Origin: Nostoc foliaceum FACHB-393
GTDB taxonomy: Bacteria > Cyanobacteriota > Cyanobacteriia > Cyanobacteriales > Nostocaceae
Length of the DNA: 64,000 nucleotides
Direction of reading: 5' to 3'
Assembly: GCF_014698505.1 (NCBI RefSeq)
Contig: NZ_JACJTD010000001.1
Span: 124,001-188,000, forward strand
Below, piece after piece: positions 44,502-52,278 of the stretch. A model generated the notes under the pieces. That model did no database searches. It was not told the DNA's origin and saw nothing but the letters and a program-made list of their open reading frames with translations. Position 1 is the first letter of the stretch. Every line of letters starts with the position of its first letter. The position numbers were made by a program, and so were the translations under genes.

Positions 44502-46013
44502 ATGAACTTCCGTGAAGAGTTTAAACTGCTGCTACGCGCCCGTTACCCGTTGATTTATATTCCCACCTATGAGGAGGAACGGGTAGAAGCAGCTATTCGG
44601 GAAGAAGCAACTAACCAGGGTAATCGCCCTGTTTATACTTGGGATTTTGTCGATGGCTATCAAGGAAACCCCAATGATGTTGGGTTTGGGCGACGTAACC
44701 CCCTACAAGCTTTGGAATTCATCGAAAAATTACCAGCTTCTGCACCTGCGGTATTGATTCTCCGAGATTATCATCGCTTTTTAGATGATGTAGCGATCGC
44801 TCGCAAACTCCGCAATCTGTCCAGACTCCTCAAGTCGCAACCAAAAAATATTGTCTTACTGTCGCCACGCATCGCCATCCCTGACGATTTAACAGAGGTG
44901 CTGACAGTCGTCGAGTTCCCCTTACCCGCCGCCCCAGAAATTAAAACTGAGATAGATCGTTTGTTACAAAGTACTGGTAACTCACTTTCTGGCAAAGTTT
45001 TAGATGACTTGGTGCTATCTTGCCAAGGGCTTTCGATGGAACGGATTCGCCGAGTTTTGGCAAAAGCGATCGCTACCCACGGAGAATTGCGACCAGAAGA
45101 TGTGGATCTGGTTTTGGAAGAAAAGCGCCAAACAATCCGCCAAACCCAAATCTTGGACTTTTACCCCGCCACTGAGCAAATTTCTGATATTGGCGGACTG
45201 GATAACTTGAAAGACTGGTTGATTCGGCGGGGAGGTTCATTTACCGATCGAGCGCGACAGTACGGATTACCGCACCCCCGTGGTTTAATGTTGGTGGGTA
45301 TTCAAGGAACTGGTAAATCGTTAACAGCAAAAGCGATCGCTCATCACTGGCATTTACCTTTGCTACGTCTGGATGTGGGAAGGTTATTTGGTGGTTTAGT
45401 GGGTGAATCAGAATCTCGGACTCGCCAAATGATCCAAGTAGCTGAAGCCCTCGCCCCGTGTATTTTGTGGATTGATGAAATAGATAAAGCCTTTGCCGGG
45501 CTTGGTAGCAAAGGTGATGCCGGAACAGCCAGCCGTGTATTTGGGACTTTTATTAACTGGCTAGCCGAAAAAAGCTCACCCGTGTTTGTCGTCGCCACCG
45601 CTAACGACATCCAAGCCTTACCGCCAGAAATGCTTCGTAAGGGGCGATTTGATGAAATTTTCTTTGTGGGATTGCCCACCCAAGAAGAGAGAAAAGCAAT
45701 TTATGATGTTCATTTATCCCGATTGCGCCCCCATAACTTAAAAAGTTATGACATCGAAAGGTTAGCATACGAAACGCCTGATTTTTCTGGGGCAGAGATT
45801 GAGCAAACTTTAATTGAAGCGATGCACATTGGATTTAGCCAAAACCGCGACTTTGCTACCGATGACATTTTAGAAGCAGCCAGCCAGATCATCCCCTTGG
45901 CACGAACTGCTGTAGAGCAAATTCAGCAACTCCAAGAATGGGCTGCTGCTGGGAGAGCGCGTTTAGCATCTAAACATAGTCCTTTGAGCGAACGCCTCCG
46001 GCGCACTACGTGA
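44502..46013 (+). CDS. Ycf46-like AAA ATPase
   Basis: A 503-residue AAA+ ATPase like the plastid/cyanobacterial Ycf46 protein. The N-terminal half (MNFREEFKLLLRARYPLIYI, then FVDGYQGNPNDVGFG) is specific to this family. The AAA domain follows: Walker A VGIQGTGKSLTAKAIA near residue 268, Walker B CILWIDEIDKAF near residue 322, VFVVATANDIQALPPEMLRK (sensor 1) and RKGRFDEIF (Arg finger region). A helical lid ends near residue 480. Ycf46 is reported to affect CO2 use and photosynthesis regulation in cyanobacteria. Cytosolic, monocistronic. Confidence 0.88.
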   Translation: MNFREEFKLLLRARYPLIYIPTYEEERVEAAIREEATNQGNRPVYTWDFVDGYQGNPNDVGFGRRNPLQALEFIEKLPASAPAVLILRDYHRFLDDVAIARKLRNLSRLLKSQPKNIVLLSPRIAIPDDLTEVLTVVEFPLPAAPEIKTEIDRLLQSTGNSLSGKVLDDLVLSCQGLSMERIRRVLAKAIATHGELRPEDVDLVLEEKRQTIRQTQILDFYPATEQISDIGGLDNLKDWLIRRGGSFTDRARQYGLPHPRGLMLVGIQGTGKSLTAKAIAHHWHLPLLRLDVGRLFGGLVGESESRTRQMIQVAEALAPCILWIDEIDKAFAGLGSKGDAGTASRVFGTFINWLAEKSSPVFVVATANDIQALPPEMLRKGRFDEIFFVGLPTQEERKAIYDVHLSRLRPHNLKSYDIERLAYETPDFSGAEIEQTLIEAMHIGFSQNRDFATDDILEAASQIIPLARTAVEQIQQLQEWAAAGRARLASKHSPLSERLRRTT

Positions 46014-46039
46014 ACCCATTCAACAGTAGCTACAATAAT

Positions 46040-46110
46040 TGATTAGTTAATAATTGCTAGTCAATAGTCAACAGTTAATCATGAATTACTATTGACTATT
46101 GACTATTTAC
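46040..46110. repeat. TTGACTA/TAGTCAA heptamer repeats
   Basis: Several TAGTCAA (from 46058) and TTGACTA (to 46107) units in opposite orientations can fold against each other (AGTCAATAGTCAA with TTGACTATTGACT). The block lies between the Ycf46-like gene and the SH3 gene, and is of the same class as the other heptamer repeats in the window. Confidence 0.55.
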
Positions 46111-46132
46111 CACTGGTGATCAGGTTTTAACT

Positions 46133-46612
46133 ATGTTGTCTGGCTTAACAAAATTTATACTTGGGTTTTTCTTAGCGATCGCTGTCTTAATAGGTGGCGG
46201 CGCTGCAATTGCACTCTATTTCATGAATCGCACCGGCATACCCCCTGCCAAACCCGTTTATTCCAACGATAGCCCCTCGGTGAAAGCCCAAGCTCCCAAA
46301 GCAACTACACCTGGGACTCAGGCTCAATCGTCTCCAAGCTCAACCTCTACTCCCACAGAATCGCCAAAGGCTACCCCATCAGCAAAACCATTGCCATCGG
46401 GAGCTTACCGAGGGCGTGTTAGTTGGGCTGAAGGCTTGAGTTTGCGATCGCAACCAAATCAAGAAGCTGAACGGATTGGTGGGGTTGCTTTTAATCAAAA
46501 AATTATTGTCTTGGAAGAAAGCGGGGATAAAGGCTGGCAAAAGATTCGTTTAGAAGGTAGCGAACAAGAAGGTTGGGTGAAAGCAGGTAATACTGAAAAA
46601 GTTGATGAATAA
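46133..46612 (+). CDS. Membrane-anchored SH3 domain protein
   Basis: A 159-residue protein. An N-terminal membrane helix (FILGFFLAIAVLIGGGAAIA) is followed by a Ser/Thr/Pro linker (about 40-88) and a C-terminal bacterial SH3 domain: RGRVSWAEGLSLRSQPNQEA, RIGGVAFNQKIIVLEE and GWQKIRLEGSEQEGWVKAG. Such domains bind peptidoglycan peptides or proteins outside the membrane. A peptidoglycan-binding protein gene follows, on the same strand, after about 215 bases. Confidence 0.85.
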   Translation: MLSGLTKFILGFFLAIAVLIGGGAAIALYFMNRTGIPPAKPVYSNDSPSVKAQAPKATTPGTQAQSSPSSTSTPTESPKATPSAKPLPSGAYRGRVSWAEGLSLRSQPNQEAERIGGVAFNQKIIVLEESGDKGWQKIRLEGSEQEGWVKAGNTEKVDE

Positions 46613-46828
46613 TATGCATGGGGAATGGGGCATTGGGCAAAACAGTTCCGAGCCAAGAAGCGAGATTTTTCACTCAGCACGGGCTAAATTCCCCGCTATC
46701 GCTAACAGGACTCAGCACTACTACTCCCCACTCCCCAAGATATTTACTTGTAAAGAATCATACGAAAAGTAATTATTACACAGAGAAAGTAGTATACTTG
46801 TTTATAGTCATCAATTTAAAAAAAGCAA

Positions 46829-48292
46829 GTGAAAACAGGGGTAGATAGCTATTTAATCAAGCTCGCCTCAGTCTACGAGGCATCCGAAAGCATCAAGGTT
46901 GTTCCTATCGTAGTTAATTTCAAATTTTTAAATTGGAAAAAGTTATCTACTAGTGCTGCAATAAGTCTTCTATATGTAGCACTGATTACGGGGCTTCTGA
47001 GTATCGCTGGGCAAGCTTTAGCACTTCAGAAAATAGGAAGTAATGGGGCTGAAGTTAGCAGTAGCCAGAGGTGTTTAAAAAAGTTAGGCTACTTTAACGG
47101 CCCAGTGACAGGTAAGTTTGCTAGCTTGACTCAAAATGCTGTGATCAAATTCCAGCAAGCCAACAGAATACCTGCTGATGGAGTTGTGGGTATTAATACG
47201 CAACGATCCTTACAACGAGCATGTCAGGCTAGAACTTCTAATAGGAATACCAGTGGCGCATTGCCTAGGCGCAGCCTGCCGCAGGCATCGCCAAGTGGTC
47301 AATATCCTACTCTGTCTCAAGGCAACACTGGTGCAGCAGTTACAAGATTGCAACAGCGTCTACGACAGTTAGGCTATTTTAATGCTAATCCCACTGGGAA
47401 TTTTGGACAAATTACTAAAGATGCTGTAATTTCATTCCAGCGAAAGTATCGCATATCTGCTAACGGAATTGTGAATCGACAAACTTGGAACGCACTACTG
47501 GGTTCCTCTCCAACTCCAGCCAGATCAAGTCTCTCTACTCAACAAGTGAGAGAACTACAAGTGCGTTTGCAGCAGCTCGGTTTTTTTAATACTAATCCCA
47601 CTGGGAATATTGGCCCAATGACTAGAGAAGCTGTCATCCAATTCCAGCGAAATTATCGCCTACCTGTTGATGGCATCGCCAATGCTCAAGTTTTGCAGGC
47701 AGTGCGTAGAGCCTCCACAGGTGGATATGCTACTCAACAACCAAGCAGAAATTATCTGACTGTAGGTGATCGAGGAGAGAATGTCAGATTAGTTCAAGAG
47801 CGTTTATCGCAGTTGGGTTTCTCTAATATCAATCCTGATGGCTTTTTCAACGATTACACCAGAGAATCCGTAATTGCATTCCAGCAATATTCTCGGCTTA
47901 ATTCTACTGGAAATGTAGATTGGCAAACTTGGCAAGCATTAGGGTTGAATAGCTTAACTGAGGGCAATTCTGTTGAGGCTAATGGTTATGTCTTAGCTGA
48001 GACTAATGACTATGTAGCACCTCAAACTCGCTATTTACCTCCTACTAATAACGTAGTGCCTGTTACCAATGGCAACACATTAGTTGCTAATAATCCCTAC
48101 AGAGTAATAGTGCCAATTTCCAATAATGATACTCTGAGTAAAGTGCAACAATATATACCCAGTGCGGTCACAGAGCAATCCAATTTAGGGGATTATGTGA
48201 ATGCTGGAGCATTTAGCGATCGCGCACAAGCAGAAACGCTAACGAAAATGCTCCGCTCTTATGGGCTTGATGCACGGGTAAAATTCAATTAA
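46829..48292 (+). CDS. Peptidoglycan-binding repeat protein with SPOR-like C terminus
   Basis: A 487-residue exported protein. After a hydrophobic segment (about 42-62: SAAISLLYVALITGLLSIAG) come four PG_binding_1 domains, near residues 76-125, 162-212, 234-288 and 309-368 (typical: LQQRLRQLGYFNANPTGNFG, then DAVISFQRKYRI). The final ~35 residues (LGDYVNAGAFSDRAQAETLT) resemble a SPOR domain, which binds denuded septal peptidoglycan. No catalytic domain is seen. A palindromic repeat lies in frame between the first two domains (residues about 145-156). The start is GTG at 46829; no ribosome site is evident, so the exact start is uncertain. Confidence 0.83.
   Translation: MKTGVDSYLIKLASVYEASESIKVVPIVVNFKFLNWKKLSTSAAISLLYVALITGLLSIAGQALALQKIGSNGAEVSSSQRCLKKLGYFNGPVTGKFASLTQNAVIKFQQANRIPADGVVGINTQRSLQRACQARTSNRNTSGALPRRSLPQASPSGQYPTLSQGNTGAAVTRLQQRLRQLGYFNANPTGNFGQITKDAVISFQRKYRISANGIVNRQTWNALLGSSPTPARSSLSTQQVRELQVRLQQLGFFNTNPTGNIGPMTREAVIQFQRNYRLPVDGIANAQVLQAVRRASTGGYATQQPSRNYLTVGDRGENVRLVQERLSQLGFSNINPDGFFNDYTRESVIAFQQYSRLNSTGNVDWQTWQALGLNSLTEGNSVEANGYVLAETNDYVAPQTRYLPPTNNVVPVTNGNTLVANNPYRVIVPISNNDTLSKVQQYIPSAVTEQSNLGDYVNAGAFSDRAQAETLTKMLRSYGLDARVKFN
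47257..47292. repeat. GC-rich palindromic repeat inside the peptidoglycan-binding gene
   Basis: A GCGCAGCCTGCCGCAGGC element encodes about residues 145-156 (ALPRRSLPQASP) in the linker between PG-binding domains 1 and 2. It is more GC-rich than its surroundings and resembles intergenic palindromes of cyanobacteria. Confidence 0.65.
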
Positions 48293-48293
48293 C

Positions 48294-48320
48294 TAATTCG
48301 TAATTCGTAATTCGTAATTA
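48294..48320. repeat. Heptanucleotide tandem repeat (TAATTCG type)
   Basis: Three to four copies of TAATTCG between the converging peptidoglycan-binding and sbcC genes. It is the inverted form of the repeat at 7284-7312. Confidence 0.75.
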
Positions 48321-51300
48321 AATTGACAAACTCAACTGCGAACCTTCTTGAGTTTTATTCACTTCAATGCGGGCTTGGAAAGCTTCTTTGAGATGGGGCA
48401 TATGGGTGACAGTGAGAATGCAGGCGAAATCGGAAGCGATCGCATTAATCGCTGCAATTAAGCGATCGCATCCTTCGGCATCCTGTGTACCAAAACCTTC
48501 ATCCACAATCAACAATTGCAACGCCGCCCCCGCCCGTTGTGCTAATAATTTCGCCAGGGCTAAACGGATGGCAAAGTTAATCCTAAAAGCTTCTCCACCA
48601 GAGTAAGTTTCATAAGCTCGCGTTCCTCTAGAATCGGCGATTAAAATATCTAGGGTGTCTATCAGCTTGGCATTTTTCTTAGTTGATTTAGCACTCCTTC
48701 CAGCTTTTTGGGTAATAAATTGTACATGAAACTGATTACCACTCAGTCGCGAAAGTAGTTGGTTTGTCTCAGCTTCCAGTTGCGGTAACACATTCTCAAT
48801 CATCAGTGCTTGGATGCCATTTTTACCAAAAGCTTGCGCTAATTCCTGATAAACACGATATTCTTGCTTGCAAGATTGTAGTTGCTGCTGCTGTTGTTCA
48901 TACTGAATTTGCAGCGTTTCTAATTGATGCGCCAGCTGTTCTAAACGCCCCAACTTTGCTATTTGTTCATCGAGTTGCCGTCTGCGTATTGCTAACTGCT
49001 GCTCTAAAGCTTGAATTTGGGCAGATGGGTTAGCTGTTGCTTGTAATTGCTGGATAATGCTTTCAATTTGTCCGCCGAGTTTTTGCCGCTCCGTTACTCT
49101 GGCGCTTCTGGAATCCTCTAACTCTTGCAATCTTGTCTGGAGTTGGGGATACTGCTGCTGGGCTGATAGGAGTTGTTGATACCGCAAATGCCAAGATTGA
49201 GCTTGGCGGACAGCTATACGCAGATTGTTGTGCTGCTCGGAACTGTAGCCAATTTCAGTAATATGACGCTCAAGAGCCGCGATTTGTTTAGCACATTCAG
49301 AATCAGTCTGATCTTGCTGGATTCTGACTTGTAATTGAGCAATTTGGGATTGTAATTCTGGTTTTCGGGCTAATAGTTGCGCTTGTCGTTTAGTAGCATC
49401 TTTAATCTGCCCTTGTTTAATTTCTGCCCATCGCCACCGCTCAACTTCGCTCCGGGCGAGGGCGTGGTCTTGTTCATTATAATTAGCTTGTTGCAGATAT
49501 TGGTCTAGCTGCCGGAGTTCGGCTTGTTTATCAGGAGCGTAATCACCAGCTTGGAGCGATTGCTCTAAATGTTGTTTTTCAGCAGCAATTTGTTGTAACT
49601 GTTGTTGCACATCAGTTGTAGCTTCTAACTGGGCTGCCAACTGTCCCCGTTGTTCACGTAAACCGTCGTAGCCCGCCAATTGTTGAGAAATTTCGCGATA
49701 TTCCTGCCTAAGTACCTGGATTTCTCTGTCTGACACAGCCATTTGTTCTCGGACTACCCAAAACTGCCCTTGGGTATCCTCTAACTCAGCCTGGGTTTTT
49801 TCCACCACTCGGCTCCAGTGATGTTCGTCTAAAGGACGTTCGCATAATGGACAAAGAGCTTCAGGATTTTGGAGCATTTGCAATTTTTGCTCTAATTCTC
49901 CCAGTAGCTTTTCATAGTCACGTTGATGAGCTTGCAGACGTTCGATAAAGTGCCGCCTTTCATGCCCTTTTTCCTGCACTCGTTGCAGATAAACCCGCTT
50001 TTTCTCCAGTTCCTCAATCTGAATTGCCACATCCATCACCGCTTGTTGCAGTTGCGGTTGGCGGCGGTGCTGGCGTTGCAATTGGTTTTCAGTACTTTGG
50101 AGTTGTTCGAGTCGCGCTACTAAACCAGCATGAGTGCGATCGAGTTGGCTTTGTAAAGTTGCTCGTTGTTGCAACAACGGAGTCACTTGCATTTGTAGTT
50201 GATTTAAACGAGCAACATGGTGACGGGCTGCGGCTAATTGTGCCAAAGCAGCTTCTACTTCACCCGCTTTAGTTAGAGTTTGTTGGATATCTCGCTCTTG
50301 TTGCTGCAAAGCTTCTAACTGCGCTTGGGCTTGTTGCAGTTGCCGTTCGATTTCGTGAATTTGTTTGGTAAGCTGTTGTTGCTTTTGTTGGCGACTCTGC
50401 CCAGCGCGGGTGTATTCTTCAAATTTGGCAGCAAAGGCTTCTTCTTGAGATTGGAGACTTTGATATTGGGCATACCCAGCTTTAATTTCAGTTTCTTGGT
50501 GTAATATTTTTTCTAAATCTGATAGCTGAGAGCCAATAGCTGATTGTTCTTGTTGGAGGCGATCGCAATCTTGGGTAAGATTTTGGTATTGCTGCTTCAC
50601 AAAGCTGAGTTGTTGTTCCCAATTTTGGCGCTGGTGCTGGACAACTTGCAAACTTTGTAATTGAATATTATCAAAGGCTTGTACCTGTTGCAGTTGATTG
50701 AGTTCGGCTTCTAACTCGACTCTTTGCGTTTGGGTTGTCTCGCGTTGTTGCAGCTGAATTTTAATCGACTCTAAAGAACGCTCTAACTCTACTGCCCTGG
50801 CTTTGAACTGACGAGAAGATTCCTTTGCCCGTTCTTCCAAATCATCATACTGATTGAGTTTCAACAACTCCGCTAAAATTTCTTTGCGTTCCGTCGGGCG
50901 TTTGAGCATGAATTCATCTGCACGACCTTGACGTAAGTAGGCAGAATTAATAAATGTATCGTAATCGAGCTTGATATGTTCTAAAATCAAATCTTGGGTT
51001 GCTCTTACCCCTTTACAAGTGAGTGAGCGAAACCCAGATGGGATTTCTATTTGAAATTCAAGAACGCTAGTACCTCCCCGAATTCGGGTACGAATCACCC
51101 GATATTTTTGCTGGTTACTTTGGAAAGTAAAATCAACCCGAACTTCTTTCGCACCAGAATAGATAACATCATCTTCAGCAGTAGCACGGCTTTCACCCCA
51201 AATTGCCCAAGTGATTGCTTCCAAAAGTGAAGATTTACCCGCACCATTGGAACCCGAAATACAAGCCGTATGCAAACCACGAAAATCTAAAGTTGCATCA

Positions 51301-51344
51301 CGGTAACTAAGAAAGTTTTTGAGGATAAGTTGTACTGGGATCAT
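48318..51344 (-). CDS. sbcC: SbcC/Rad50-type ATPase subunit of a DNA exonuclease
   Basis: A 1008-residue SMC-like ATPase. Walker A is in SGSNGAGKSSLLEAITWAIW at the N terminus, with Q-loop in INSAYLRQGRADEFMLKRP. Long coiled coils (about 160-480 and 520-840) flank the zinc hook CPLC (Cys498, Cys501). The C terminus has the ABC signature YSGGEAFRINFAIRLALAK and Walker B LQLLIVDEGFGTQD. With SbcD it opens and degrades hairpin and blocked DNA ends. No sbcD gene lies next to it, as is frequent in cyanobacteria. Palindromic repeats, which SbcCD is known to cut, are abundant in this window. Confidence 0.93.
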   Translation of the reverse strand: MIPVQLILKNFLSYRDATLDFRGLHTACISGSNGAGKSSLLEAITWAIWGESRATAEDDVIYSGAKEVRVDFTFQSNQQKYRVIRTRIRGGTSVLEFQIEIPSGFRSLTCKGVRATQDLILEHIKLDYDTFINSAYLRQGRADEFMLKRPTERKEILAELLKLNQYDDLEERAKESSRQFKARAVELERSLESIKIQLQQRETTQTQRVELEAELNQLQQVQAFDNIQLQSLQVVQHQRQNWEQQLSFVKQQYQNLTQDCDRLQQEQSAIGSQLSDLEKILHQETEIKAGYAQYQSLQSQEEAFAAKFEEYTRAGQSRQQKQQQLTKQIHEIERQLQQAQAQLEALQQQERDIQQTLTKAGEVEAALAQLAAARHHVARLNQLQMQVTPLLQQRATLQSQLDRTHAGLVARLEQLQSTENQLQRQHRRQPQLQQAVMDVAIQIEELEKKRVYLQRVQEKGHERRHFIERLQAHQRDYEKLLGELEQKLQMLQNPEALCPLCERPLDEHHWSRVVEKTQAELEDTQGQFWVVREQMAVSDREIQVLRQEYREISQQLAGYDGLREQRGQLAAQLEATTDVQQQLQQIAAEKQHLEQSLQAGDYAPDKQAELRQLDQYLQQANYNEQDHALARSEVERWRWAEIKQGQIKDATKRQAQLLARKPELQSQIAQLQVRIQQDQTDSECAKQIAALERHITEIGYSSEQHNNLRIAVRQAQSWHLRYQQLLSAQQQYPQLQTRLQELEDSRSARVTERQKLGGQIESIIQQLQATANPSAQIQALEQQLAIRRRQLDEQIAKLGRLEQLAHQLETLQIQYEQQQQQLQSCKQEYRVYQELAQAFGKNGIQALMIENVLPQLEAETNQLLSRLSGNQFHVQFITQKAGRSAKSTKKNAKLIDTLDILIADSRGTRAYETYSGGEAFRINFAIRLALAKLLAQRAGAALQLLIVDEGFGTQDAEGCDRLIAAINAIASDFACILTVTHMPHLKEAFQARIEVNKTQEGSQLSLSI

Positions 51345-51700
51345 TCACGCTATAGCGCCACATCTACTTTTAATAATTAACAGTACAGATGCACTGTTTG
51401 TTAGTTTAGCTATCTAGATATCAGGTTTCTAGTATTGAAGACATCAATTTTACAAAATTTAACAATATAATAAGCAAATTTTTCTTGTTGCATGAAAAAG
51501 TTTTGCTGTCTTTGGAGAAAAATGAAACTTTCTATGGAGGCATCTGGTTATTTCTTTGTGTTGTTTGAGAGAAAAACATGCTTATTTGATTTGTGAGAAT
51601 TGAAAGTTACAGATCCCTGACTTTTCAAAGAAGTCGAGAATTTTGTCTCTTAGGAATTATTTAGGATTGCTAGAGTCGCCAAGAGAGAATTTGCCATTAG
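51345..51700. other. AT-rich intergenic stretch upstream of sbcC
   Basis: No gene is seen. It contains an imperfect inverted repeat (CCTGACTTTTCAAAG / AAGTCGAGAATTTT near 51613-51645) that resembles the terminator-like stem at 63331-63363 but is degenerate. Confidence 0.45.
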
Positions 51701-51898
51701 CTAATTGCGATCGCCATCGCTTGACCTAGACCGAGGTATCAACAATCCAATAGATGTACCGACAGCAAATTTTGTTAAATCTAGAAATGGAGGGCGACTC
51801 TTCTCGTCTATAACTGCAAGAGTGAGAGAACCAATCACCATAATCAGCGTTACAACAGCCAGCACTTCATCTCTTGATAGAAATTTGTTAGATAACAT
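51701..51898 (-). CDS. Small two-helix membrane protein, unknown
   Basis: A 65-residue protein: MLSNKFLSRDEVLAVVTLIM with a first helix (VLAVVTLIMVIGSLTLAVI), a charged turn (DEKSRPPFLD), a second helix (LTKFAVGTSIGLLIP) and a basic tail (RSRSSDGDRN). The ribosome site AGGAG lies just before the ATG. This looks like a real small gene. Family unknown. Confidence 0.6.
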   Translation of the reverse strand: MLSNKFLSRDEVLAVVTLIMVIGSLTLAVIDEKSRPPFLDLTKFAVGTSIGLLIPRSRSSDGDRN

Positions 51899-52117
51899 TG
51901 ACCGACTCCTGAATTAGTTGATTCAATAAATTACATTTACTGTCTCAACTATGACTGGGAGATTTCGCTCAAACTTAAGCTGACATACCCTAACATTGCC
52001 TTACAGGTGGATTGTCTAAATAGCGATTGTTATGTCAGCCGTGAAGTGCGACAGCAAATAGAAGATACTTTGCTATTACCGATCGCAGAGATTAAACAGC
52101 TTCAGCAGTACTCTTAA
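51899..52117 (+). pseudogene. Possible 3' remnant of a gene
   Basis: A plus-strand frame without any start reads NYDWEISLKLKLTYPNIALQ, then VDCLNSDCYVSREVRQQIED and TLLLPIAEIKQLQQYS before the stop at 52117. The composition is protein-like, but it overlaps no intact gene and no start exists, so it may be the tail of a lost gene. Weak evidence. The rest of the gap to 52278 shows nothing. Confidence 0.25.
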
Positions 52118-52278
52118 ATACCTATGTAACAGATAGCTTATCTTTTAGTCTCACAGGGAAATCATTCGTTAAGAAAACGAAAATATTTCCTCGTTCAAAA
52201 AATTGCCTTTGACAAAGAGTTTTAACCTTAACCCAAGCGTATAGATTTATGGAAGAGTGAATTACACCACTTCCCACA

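Noticed and set aside
46618..46848. 76-residue plus-strand frame after the SH3 gene
   Set aside because: It starts in a GGCATTGGGC repeat and its composition is non-coding.
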